From NCBI RefSeq assembly GCF_024714495.1, contig NZ_JAMZMJ010000006.1, forward strand, positions 310,001 through 374,000: a DNA stretch of 64,000 nt, in the 5' to 3' direction. The position numbers were made by a program, and so were the translations under genes. The notes beneath the pieces are model-generated. The model was given only the letters and a program-made list of their open reading frames with translations, searched no databases and was not told where the DNA came from. Source of the DNA: Marinoscillum pacificum. Lineage in GTDB: Bacteria; Bacteroidota; Bacteroidia; Cytophagales; Cyclobacteriaceae. Below are positions 44,697 to 52,045 of the stretch, piece after piece. Each line of letters opens with the position of its first letter. Within the stretch, counting starts at the first letter, position 1.

Positions 44697-45914
44697 ATGA
44701 AGTTCCAAGCACTGCTTTTTTCTATAATTCTATTCATAAGTGTTCCTTCGTTTTCGCAAGGAGTCACTTTATCCAAAGAAGCGGAGATCTATATCATGAC
44801 TTTAGGGCCTTATCAAGGCGAACTGTATTCTGCTTTTGGTCATAGCGCCATTCACCTAAAAGATCCTATCAAAGGAGTTGATTGGGTATACAACTACGGG
44901 GTCTTTGATTTCGATCAGGAGAATTTCTACTGGAATTTTGCGCGAGGTAAAATGCTCTACAAACTTGGGATGTCTCGCTACAAAGGGTTTTTCGAAGCGT
45001 ACAAAGAAGACAATCGCTACATCATTGAGCAGAAGCTTAACCTAACACTGGCAGAGAAACAGCAACTAATTGATTACCTGGCAGAGAACTACAAGCCGGA
45101 AAATAGAGATTACTATTACAATTACGTCTATGATAACTGTGCTACGAAAATCAGAGATGTCATTACGGATAATTTTCCCGGAAGGATTCAGTTTGATACG
45201 ACCTATGTAGCAGAGGATAAAACGATTCGTGATTTAATGCATGATTATTTGCATTACCAGCCTTGGGGTGAGTGGATCATCGACATTGGGCTTGGTATGC
45301 AAATAGATAAAGTGGCTTCTGCAGAAGAGTACATGTTTTTGCCGGACTATGTAGCTCGTGGATTTGAAAATGCTACTTTCCAAAGAGATTCAGTCACTGT
45401 TCCATTAATAGCTGAAACCATCGAAGCGTATAAACCTGAATCAGAAGAAATGAGCAATGGAGTGTTCACTCCGTTTAATTTTTTTGTGATCTTCTTCTTT
45501 GTAGTAGGGTTCTTCACCAACAGAGATTTTAAGCGCATGAAGCGTACCAAGTGGGTAGACCCATTGGTGTTTACACTGCCTGGAATTATCGGTTGGTGGT
45601 TGGTTTTCCTTTGGGCGGGAACGGAGCACTTGTCTAAAGAAAACATGAATGTGCTTTGGGCTATTCCGGTCTTTATTCCATTTGCCTACATGCTAGGAGT
45701 GGAGAAGCTGCAGAAATTTTTAGGTGCCTTCTTCCTGATAATCAGCACGTGGTTCTTGTTGTTGCTAATGCTTTGGACTGCTTTCCCTCAACCGCTCAAT
45801 CAAGCGATGATTCCATTGGTGCTGACGATGGTACTGAGAGGATATTACATCTACTTTGACTTGAAAAAGCAGCAGGAAAAAAGAGCGAAGGCTGATGCGC
45901 TGCCTAAGAACTAG
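44697..45914 (+). CDS. DUF4105 / Lnb-like lipoprotein N-acyltransferase family membrane protein
   Basis: 405 aa. Signal peptide (residues 1-20), then a periplasmic papain/NlpC-like domain with His49 in YSAFGHSAIHLKDP and Cys148 in YVYDNCATKIRDVI, the likely catalytic pair. Five membrane helices follow (about residues 255-395). This is the architecture of the DUF4105 family, some members of which (Lnb) are reported to N-acylate lipoproteins in Bacteroidota in place of Lnt; I recall this from the literature and cannot check it here. The many lipoproteins in this window would be natural substrates. Confidence 0.85.
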   Translation: MKFQALLFSIILFISVPSFSQGVTLSKEAEIYIMTLGPYQGELYSAFGHSAIHLKDPIKGVDWVYNYGVFDFDQENFYWNFARGKMLYKLGMSRYKGFFEAYKEDNRYIIEQKLNLTLAEKQQLIDYLAENYKPENRDYYYNYVYDNCATKIRDVITDNFPGRIQFDTTYVAEDKTIRDLMHDYLHYQPWGEWIIDIGLGMQIDKVASAEEYMFLPDYVARGFENATFQRDSVTVPLIAETIEAYKPESEEMSNGVFTPFNFFVIFFFVVGFFTNRDFKRMKRTKWVDPLVFTLPGIIGWWLVFLWAGTEHLSKENMNVLWAIPVFIPFAYMLGVEKLQKFLGAFFLIISTWFLLLLMLWTAFPQPLNQAMIPLVLTMVLRGYYIYFDLKKQQEKRAKADALPKN

Positions 45915-46668
45915 AACGTGTAAGATTCGAAGCCAGAGTTTGGACACTTTCAGGAACTATGTAATTGTCTAAATCGAATTCAAATTTTTCTGATGATGTA
46001 TCCACTTGGTGGGTTAATGAATGGAAGCTAGTTATTAATGCTTCGTATTGTTTTATTGATTCAATAATTTTTTCAAGTTTATATCCGATAATCTTTTTAT
46101 GAGTAGTACTCAGATTTTCATCAATCGCTGAAGTCAGGTTAATAAAGTATCTATTTAGAGATAAAAACTGAGAGTCAAAATGAATGAGTTGCATTAGCCA
46201 TTTCTCCCTTACCACCGAATCCGCTGTGAAATGATTATCGATATGAACAAAGAAGTCTCTTAATCCTGCAGAACCAGTAATTCCGTTATAATTGAAAAGG
46301 GAATACAATTGTTCGTGTGTCCAGTTTAATTCATTAATTAAGGAGTTATATGCAAATTCTTGATCCTTTTTGATATTATCTTTCTTTCGATCATTTCACT
46401 CTTGATCTATTGCTTCTAGTTGTGTGTCGTTGGCTTTCTTTTGTTCTTTGAATGCTAAATAGACCAAATAAGCAGCAACGATATTTATTACAGGAGCTGT
46501 GAGGCCTCCTATAACATCTCCAATTTCTCCTTTTCCGGATAAATCTAGAACTTTAAAAATTGCCTCTCGGGTTAAAACCCATGGACTTATAATAGCTATT
46601 ACTAAAGCAATTATTAACAGCTTCTCAACGCTTTTTGTAGTTGAATCTTTTTTTGATTCTTTTTTCAT
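45904..46668 (-). pseudogene. Two-TM membrane protein gene interrupted by an in-frame TGA
   Basis: One 254-codon frame on the minus strand with a single stop, TGA at 46396-46398 (codon 91). Upstream part: charged N-terminus, two helices (LLIIALVIAIISPWVL and APVINIVAAYLVYLAF) separated by SGKGEIGDVIGGLT, then KEQKKANDTQLEAIDQE. Downstream of the stop the same frame runs on without another stop for 163 codons, an acidic helical domain. The N-terminal half resembles that of putative phage abortive-infection membrane proteins; this is inference from memory. The first part alone is an intact 90-residue membrane protein. The end overlaps the convergent DUF4105 gene by 11 bp. Real nonsense mutation or sequencing error cannot be told apart here. 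Confidence 0.8.
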
Positions 46669-46813
46669 TTAATACTCAAGAAACGTATTCTAGATCAATA
46701 ATGAAAGAGTTATTTTAATAAACCATTTTGTTTCCTACAGTGATATTCGCGGAAGTGAAGTCCTAGGCAAGAAGGGTAAGAAAAATTTACCTTAAGTAAG
46801 GATAATTTAACTT

Positions 46814-46915
46814 TTATGAATTTTTATATATCACCCATAAAAAGAGGAAGATTTCAGGGAGCTCCATTACCACTTCCGAAGTAATATTGGATAAAACATC
46901 TGATAAAAAATCCAT
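46814..46915 (-). CDS. Possible 33-residue hydrophobic protein
   Basis: In the 288-bp gap 46669-46956, a minus-strand ATG opens a 33-codon frame (MDFLSDVLSNITSEVVMELP, then EIFLFLWVIY). It would be a short amphipathic then hydrophobic peptide. A full -7 box (TACATTTG) lies 3 bases before the ATG. Too short to trust on its own; the rest of the gap shows nothing I can name. Confidence 0.25.
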   Translation of the reverse strand: MDFLSDVLSNITSEVVMELPEIFLFLWVIYKNS

Positions 46916-46956
46916 ACTCAAATGTAAAGGATGATTAGCAGAAATTGAAATGACTC

Positions 46957-47577
46957 CTAAGAACTAAACCACTGATACATATTGTACAGCCCCAATCCTA
47001 GAAAGGCAATTCCGGGTACTTTGTGAACAAGGAATTGATTGCTGGCGATATTGGTGAATTTTCTTCCTAATCGGTTGACAGTTAGTAAGAGCAAAAAGGT
47101 GCCAATAGTTAATCCTGTCAGATAGATCCAAAAATGGTATTCCTTCAGAGATATCCATTTGTTGGCTTGCAAATAGGCAGTCACTGTAAGCCAAAAAGGA
47201 ATCGTCAACGGATTTAAGATCCCGAGTAATACGCCTTTTTTGAAGCCGTTTCGGCCTTTGATTTCCGCGGTTCTATTGATGAGTTTCTCGGTATCGGTTT
47301 TAGCAAATAAGTTGATGACACCCAGCACGATCATGGCGATGGCCGTGATCAAAGTGAAGTTTTCTGTGAAGCCAGGGCGTTCACTTAGGAAGATCTGAAA
47401 TTTCACAGTGACTCCTGCATAGACAAACTCGGTAAGTGAGGCTGCCAGAGCAAAGAAAAAGGCAGGTCGCTTTAGCCCTTGTACAGACAGCTGCATGGTG
47501 GTGATATTGATCGTTCCTGGAGGGATCGATCCGAGGTAGCTTACCACGAAAGCAACGATGAATACCTGAAGAGCCAT
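46957..47577 (-). CDS. LysE/RhtB family exporter
   Basis: 206 aa, about six membrane helices. The N-terminal VSYLGSIPPGTINITTMQLS (Pro-Pro-Gly) and the mid-protein GILNPLTIPFWLTVTAYLQA (Asn-Pro) are the hallmarks of the LysE amino-acid/small-molecule exporter superfamily. The start ATG directly follows the ATP-grasp stop codon with no gap (TAA ATG), so translation is coupled. The substrate may be the product of that enzyme. Confidence 0.88.
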   Translation of the reverse strand: MALQVFIVAFVVSYLGSIPPGTINITTMQLSVQGLKRPAFFFALAASLTEFVYAGVTVKFQIFLSERPGFTENFTLITAIAMIVLGVINLFAKTDTEKLINRTAEIKGRNGFKKGVLLGILNPLTIPFWLTVTAYLQANKWISLKEYHFWIYLTGLTIGTFLLLLTVNRLGRKFTNIASNQFLVHKVPGIAFLGLGLYNMYQWFSS

Positions 47578-48612
47578 TTAGTTTTGGGCAATTTTGTTGT
47601 ATGCTTTAATCGCACGCATTTTAGCCAATCCTTGTTTCAATGTCCAGTACTTCACACCACTTTTGTGATTGGCCCTGCTAACTTTTGCTAGCTGACTGAG
47701 GTGCCACAGAATGGCCTGATATCCTTTCCAAAGTGGAAATCCTGGTTGGTAAATGTGGCCTGGTTCTGCTCCTGTGCCATTCAATTCCAATATCTTAAAG
47801 TTTTTCAACTCTTCCAGCTCTTCAAAACTGTTGCAACGAAGGTCAAAACGTCCAAAATGAAATCCATCTATTTGATTGGCCAACTCGCTGAATGCCTGAT
47901 GAAGTTTTTCTGTTGCTTTTGGCGTCATATTTAAGAAGGTGGTTCCACGGCAGTGATTGCCAATGGATTCTACCACGACCTTTTCACTTTTAGCCGGAAT
48001 CCTACTCATTACCTCAGCAAATCGTGGATGATCAAAATCCAATTGCAGCATGGCCCGAGGACTTTTTTCTAGCAGTTGATTTACAGAGTGCCGTCCATCA
48101 CCAATCACGTGCAGAAAGTCCTTTTGAACGATGGAAGTCACTTTTCCTGTTGACTCACCAGGTAGTTTTATGAAGAAAACCCCCAGCTCGATAGGGTAAT
48201 TAGCAAACTCCTGCATCAAAAAGTTAACCGGGCACTTGCTGATGTAATTCTCAAGGTCTGATTTAGTCTTGATCACTTCTACCAAATTACCACGCTCGCC
48301 AATATCTGGCTTGCAAACAAGGGGGAAACCTAGTTCTTGAGCAAAACCTAATGCGGATTTAGTGTCACCTTTTTCAATGAGCTGATACCTTGGAATGAAC
48401 CGTTCAGGGATCAACTTAAAAATTTCTGATTTGCTTTCACCCAGCATTCCTCCAAAGTCGATTGTTGGGTTAGCCGCCGTAAAAAAGAAAAACGATCTAC
48501 ATCTGATCACCAGCCAGGTATAATAGAAATAGACTGGAAAATATAAAACACCAAATGGCCAGTACTCCCAGTGGGTTACTTTGTGCCAAAATTTACCAAC
48601 GCCCGAGAGCAT
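47578..48612 (-). CDS. ATP-grasp ligase-like protein with aromatic N-terminal segment
   Basis: 344 aa. After a very aromatic N-terminal segment (about residues 12-45, WEYWPFGVLYFPVYFYY and CRSFFFFTAANP) comes an ATP-grasp domain. Visible features: LGFPLVCKPDIGERGNLVEV (ATP-binding Lys and Gly loop), LMQEFANYPIELGVFFIKLP and the Mg-binding tail FGRFDLRCNSFEELEELKNF, ILELNGTGAEPGHIYQPG. It resembles D-Ala-D-Ala-ligase-like enzymes but is not Ddl. Substrates unknown. It shares one base with the DinB gene (TGATG) and abuts the LysE exporter. Confidence 0.85.
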   Translation of the reverse strand: MLSGVGKFWHKVTHWEYWPFGVLYFPVYFYYTWLVIRCRSFFFFTAANPTIDFGGMLGESKSEIFKLIPERFIPRYQLIEKGDTKSALGFAQELGFPLVCKPDIGERGNLVEVIKTKSDLENYISKCPVNFLMQEFANYPIELGVFFIKLPGESTGKVTSIVQKDFLHVIGDGRHSVNQLLEKSPRAMLQLDFDHPRFAEVMSRIPAKSEKVVVESIGNHCRGTTFLNMTPKATEKLHQAFSELANQIDGFHFGRFDLRCNSFEELEELKNFKILELNGTGAEPGHIYQPGFPLWKGYQAILWHLSQLAKVSRANHKSGVKYWTLKQGLAKMRAIKAYNKIAQN

Positions 48613-49121
48613 CAGGCATTTTGTGATTTTTGAAAGCGAACTGTTGAGCTGGCAACTCCGAAATGTTCTGGAAGAACGACCTCTGGAAAATCCGTCTTAA
48701 TGCCCACTTTGATCAGCGCCATATGGTGAATGGTGTGCTCAATATTATAAGCTAGTTCACGTAAGTAGCTAGAAGGTATGGAGGACTCCTGATCTGAATC
48801 GATTTCGTAATTGGCTACCATGGTCAAAGGATAGTCTTCGCGTGTTTCATCCAGAAAGTTTTGCGCAGACTCGATAATGTCTTTGGCTAATTGCGGGTCT
48901 TTCTCCAGGTATGGATCATGCTTGCGGTTATCATAGTTGATGACCTGATCAGTTGCAGAATCCATCAAGCAGATAAAAAACTCCAGTGTATGGCGTACAT
49001 GCTGACCGATGCTGCTGTTGCTCAGTGTATCGATGGGTTTGGAAAAACTTTCCCTTGTAAACTGATCAACTACACTATGCAGCTGATTTAATAAGTTGAT
49101 TGCAGATTGGTTGATTGACAT
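48612..49121 (-). CDS. DinB family metal-binding protein (YfiT/BstA-like)
   Basis: 169 aa four-helix-bundle protein. Metal-ligand histidines in SIGQHVRHTLEFFICLMD (about residues 37-54) and YNIEHTIHHMALIKVGIK (about 128-145), the H...H-x3-H pattern of the DinB superfamily. In Firmicutes one branch is the bacillithiol-S-transferase BstA; as this genome encodes bacillithiol genes, such a role is possible but unproven. Stop overlaps the ATP-grasp start by one base. The YHS gene lies 18 bp upstream. Confidence 0.85.
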   Translation of the reverse strand: MSINQSAINLLNQLHSVVDQFTRESFSKPIDTLSNSSIGQHVRHTLEFFICLMDSATDQVINYDNRKHDPYLEKDPQLAKDIIESAQNFLDETREDYPLTMVANYEIDSDQESSIPSSYLRELAYNIEHTIHHMALIKVGIKTDFPEVVLPEHFGVASSTVRFQKSQNA

Positions 49122-49139
49122 AATTCAGAGGTATCTGAC

Positions 49140-49571
49140 TTAGTGCTGATACTTAGTTTGCCATGTTATTTGAGATTTTTTGATGAAGTTGGCTTCATCC
49201 TTTTGCCAATATTTCAGCGTGTTAGTGCCAAATCGATTGTAAAACAAGTAGAGCTTTCCATCAGTAATGGTATATGTTTCAGGGTTAACCTCTACTTTCT
49301 CCCCTGTGTCAGCAATGGCGTAGGCACACCATCCACCAAATTCAGGAGTGTATTTGGATGGATTCTCATCAAACGTCTTCTTATTGGCCATGCTGTGGAA
49401 GTAGAACGTTGCTCCATCGTATGTGGAAGCAAATAGCTCATTTCCTTCTTTTGGTTCGCCTGAAAAATAGCTCACTACATCATAGCCATCAGCGACTACA
49501 CCTTTCTTGTTCACATTCCAGTTCGAGTCTTGCACGAACATCACCGCCAATATCCAGATTAATTTGAGCAT
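49140..49571 (-). CDS. YHS domain-containing periplasmic protein
   Basis: 143 aa. Short N-terminal signal-like segment (residues 1-13), then the YHS domain: VVADGYDVVSYFSGEPKEGN and KTFDENPSKYTPEFGGWCAY. The latter has Cys where some relatives carry selenocysteine. The domain is linked to metal or copper handling in other proteins. It opens a run with DinB, ATP-grasp and LysE genes on the minus strand; the role is unknown. Confidence 0.85.
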   Translation of the reverse strand: MLKLIWILAVMFVQDSNWNVNKKGVVADGYDVVSYFSGEPKEGNELFASTYDGATFYFHSMANKKTFDENPSKYTPEFGGWCAYAIADTGEKVEVNPETYTITDGKLYLFYNRFGTNTLKYWQKDEANFIKKSQITWQTKYQH

Positions 49572-49629
49572 AGCTATAAGTGTTGATTAACTGCTTAATT
49601 TAAAAAATATTCACCTAAAGCTATTTGAA

Positions 49630-50109
49630 TTAATGTTCACGATCTGACAAATCGTTAACAATTTCAATGCTCAGGTTCATCTCAAAACCTTTACGGATTA
49701 AGTACGCAGTGGTTTTCTGCTTTCTTTTCCAATTGTCAGACTCGTTACTTAATGAGCGGAACTTTTGACTGGCAAGGGACTGTAAAATGTCTTCGTATCG
49801 CTGTGGGTCGATACTGTTTAACCCTTCATTAATGGATTCTCCAGCAATTCTGAGTTGATTCAGCTCTTGTTTGATGCGGTTTTTGCCCCATTTGTTGAAT
49901 TCAAACTTGTCATGACAATATGCGTGAACAAATCGAGCTTCATTGACATAGTTTTCCTGTATCAGCTCAGCCAATATCGACTGAGCGTCATCTTCATCAA
50001 GCTCCCAACCAAGCAATTTTTGCATGACCTGATAAGGAGCTCGTTCTCTTCCTGCGCAATATTTGGCTGCTTTGGCCTTAGCCTGTTTTAACAACCGCTC
50101 ATTGCTCAT
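49630..50109 (-). CDS. recX: Regulatory protein RecX
   Basis: 159 aa protein that modulates RecA filaments. Helical repeats typical of RecX: AKAAKYCAGRERAPYQVMQK, LGWELDEDDAQSILAELIQE, NYVNEARFVHAYCHDKFEFN, KWGKNRIKQELNQLRIAGES. It starts 4 bp inside the end of the YcxB gene (ATGA), so it is the third gene of nadC-ycxB-recX. recA is not nearby. Confidence 0.88.
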   Translation of the reverse strand: MSNERLLKQAKAKAAKYCAGRERAPYQVMQKLLGWELDEDDAQSILAELIQENYVNEARFVHAYCHDKFEFNKWGKNRIKQELNQLRIAGESINEGLNSIDPQRYEDILQSLASQKFRSLSNESDNWKRKQKTTAYLIRKGFEMNLSIEIVNDLSDREH

Positions 50110-50582
50110 TCTTTGATAAAGCCTTTTCTTTTAAGGACAGTCTCGATGAAACGAATTTCGTTCTCGTTGTTGAAGATTTTGAATGGGAAGTACAAAAGCT
50201 GAGCCTTACTTGCATATAGCACAAAGTGATCTTTGCCTTTGGTAGCTCGCTTGATTTGATCCCATTTCATTGGCATGCCTTGCTTGGCATTCAGTTTCAA
50301 CAAGATTTGCTGACTACTGATTTCGTAGGACATTTTCTGGAACATGAACTTACCTTGCTCCAACTGAGTCACACCTGCAAACTGGATTACCCAAAACAAA
50401 ATGTACAATACAAGTGCTATGGTTGCACCAATGATCCACCACCAGTTCGGAATGATAAAATACCCTGCACAAATCGCCAGGTAGATTAATCCAACCCACC
50501 ATTGTTGCTTTAGTACAGCGCCAAGAGCGGTTTTGATATACGTATTCGTAGGTAGTTGATACTTTTTAGTTCTTACAATCAT
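50106..50582 (-). CDS. YcxB-like membrane protein
   Basis: 158 aa. Two adjacent helices (about residues 30-47 and 49-70: WWVGLIYLAICAGYFIIP, WWWIIGATIALVLYILFW), then a small PH-like C-terminal domain with MPMKWDQIKRATKGKDHFVL, YASKAQLLYFPFKIF. The family has no known function. Single-base gap to nadC upstream and 4-bp overlap with recX downstream. Confidence 0.8.
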   Translation of the reverse strand: MIVRTKKYQLPTNTYIKTALGAVLKQQWWVGLIYLAICAGYFIIPNWWWIIGATIALVLYILFWVIQFAGVTQLEQGKFMFQKMSYEISSQQILLKLNAKQGMPMKWDQIKRATKGKDHFVLYASKAQLLYFPFKIFNNENEIRFIETVLKRKGFIKE

Positions 50583-50583
50583 C

Positions 50584-51444
50584 TTATCTAATTGCTTTTA
50601 AGCTAATGTCTAAACTTTTATAGGAATGGGTTAAGGCTCCAACAGAAATGAAATCCACTCCAGTCTCCGCAATCTCCCCAATATTCAATTCTGTAATGCC
50701 GCCGCTAGCTTCTGTCTGCATTCGACCAGCCACCATTTTTACGGATTCTCTCAAATCGGATGGCAACATGTTGTCTAACAGCACACGGTGTACATGACCC
50801 GTATCTATTACTTGCTGCAGTTCTCTAAGGTTGCGAACCTCCACTTCAATCTTCAGATCGAGATTATTCTTTTTGAGATACTCCACTGTGGATAGAATGG
50901 CATTTTCAATACCTCCAGCATAGTCCACGTGGTTGTCCTTCAGCATGACCATATCATACAATCCGAAACGGTGATTCACTCCACCACCAATTGCCACAGC
51001 CCATTTTTCAGGTAGTCTGAAATTTGGAGTGGTCTTTCTCGTGTCTAGTAGTCTTGCTTTCGATCCTTTGATCAGTCTGGTGATGCTGTTGGTGTAAGTA
51101 GCAATTGCACTCATACGCTGTAAGCAGTTCAGTACTAATCGCTCAGAACTTAATATAGCTTGTGCATTACCTTTTACGATAAACCCGATATCCCCATTAT
51201 TGACAAAATCACCATCCTTCTTGTAAAACTCAATCTGGATGTTTTTATCAACATAGTGGAAGATGCGCTCTGCAAGTGTAAGACCTGCGATGATGCCTTG
51301 ATCTTTGATGATGAGTCGTGCCTCACTTACCTGATCAGCAGGAATGCTGCCAAGCGAACTATGATCGCCATCGCCTATATCTTCAGCTAATGCTGTCTTG
51401 ATAAAGTAGCGAATATTCTGCTCGGTGAGATACGGTTTGGTCAT
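50584..51444 (-). CDS. nadC: Nicotinate-nucleotide diphosphorylase (carboxylating)
   Basis: Converts quinolinate and PRPP to NaMN in de novo NAD synthesis. 286 aa. Motifs: NCLQRMSAIATYTNSITRLI, ARLLDTRKTTPNFRLPEKWA (the phosphoribosyl-binding Arg/Lys), GGGVNHRFGLYDMVMLKDNH, KIEVEVRNL, and near the end MQTEASGGITELNI. Starts at an ATG with a -7 box 7 bases upstream. It heads the nadC-ycxB-recX run, with the DUF4783 gene 51 bp upstream, a common arrangement in this phylum. Confidence 0.95.
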   Translation of the reverse strand: MTKPYLTEQNIRYFIKTALAEDIGDGDHSSLGSIPADQVSEARLIIKDQGIIAGLTLAERIFHYVDKNIQIEFYKKDGDFVNNGDIGFIVKGNAQAILSSERLVLNCLQRMSAIATYTNSITRLIKGSKARLLDTRKTTPNFRLPEKWAVAIGGGVNHRFGLYDMVMLKDNHVDYAGGIENAILSTVEYLKKNNLDLKIEVEVRNLRELQQVIDTGHVHRVLLDNMLPSDLRESVKMVAGRMQTEASGGITELNIGEIAETGVDFISVGALTHSYKSLDISLKAIR

Positions 51445-51451
51445 AAGACCG

Positions 51452-51459
51452 CAAAATTA
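51452..51459 (-). promoter_or_regulatory. Candidate -7 box for nadC
   Basis: TAATTTTG on the minus strand, 7 bases before the nadC ATG, followed by CGG. It predicts a very short or absent leader. No -33 TTG is found at the expected position. Confidence 0.4.
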
Positions 51460-51495
51460 GAAAAGAATCCCATTTCTGGGCCTATATACACCGTA

Positions 51496-51882
51496 CTATT
51501 CTTTAGTGAAGTTGATCGTATCGATTTTGAAATCCTCTTTTACCTTTTTGATCAGCATAACCACACGGTATTTACCACCATCGATGGTGTAGGACCCAAT
51601 GGTGTATTTCATGCCCTCAGGTGACGTTCCTTGATGAATGTAGGAAAATCCTTTCGGTGGGTTTTTAAGGAAAAAGTCTTTCAATACTACTTCCGCTTGC
51701 GCAATGCTGTAATTGGAAGTTTGGCCGTCCATTTTGATTTCCAGATTGGAATTGCAGTATTTGATTAACTCTTTAGAACTACCAGCTTTCATAGCAGTAC
51801 TGATATTCACCAATACAGCATCCTGCTGACTGTTCCAGATATTAAAAAGTAGTGTAATCGAAATGAGCGATACTTTGATCAT
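51496..51882 (-). CDS. DUF4783 protein
   Basis: 128 aa. Short signal-like N-terminus (about residues 1-16), then an NTF2-like alpha/beta domain: VLVNISTAMKAGSSKELIKY, GQTSNYSIAQAEVVLKDFF and YTIGSYTIDGGKYRVVMLIK match DUF4783. Secreted or periplasmic, function unknown. Its usual neighbour in Bacteroidota is nadC, as found here. Confidence 0.82.
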   Translation of the reverse strand: MIKVSLISITLLFNIWNSQQDAVLVNISTAMKAGSSKELIKYCNSNLEIKMDGQTSNYSIAQAEVVLKDFFLKNPPKGFSYIHQGTSPEGMKYTIGSYTIDGGKYRVVMLIKKVKEDFKIDTINFTKE

Positions 51883-51967
51883 GCTATAAAGTTATCGAAA
51901 ATTATGCCAAAATAGTTTCCTCTATTGATAAACCAGATTTTCTTATAATTCCCTTACTAGAGGATGC

Positions 51968-51975
51968 TATATTTG
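51968..51975 (+). promoter_or_regulatory. -7 box for gpmI
   Basis: TATATTTG followed by CCG is a full match to TAnnTTTG, 70 bases before the gpmI ATG, in a 163-bp gap between divergent genes. Confidence 0.5.
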
Positions 51976-52045
51976 CCGCAAGAAACAGCATAAAACCCTA
52001 ATCATCACATTTTACTCGTTGAACAGGTTTTAAACTACAATAGAC

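Noticed and set aside
45904-46308. Separate 134-codon gene starting at TTG 46308
   Set aside because: It is the downstream half of the same frame as the 46396-46668 part, so the two are one interrupted gene. The TTG is an internal codon.
46396-46398. Selenocysteine or an alternative code at the in-frame TGA
   Set aside because: Other genes in the window end in TGA normally, and no hairpin typical of a selenocysteine insertion element is apparent after it. The protein has no redox context.
49140-49571. YHS protein as a selenoprotein
   Set aside because: The relevant position is encoded as Cys (GGWCAY), and no in-frame TGA is present.
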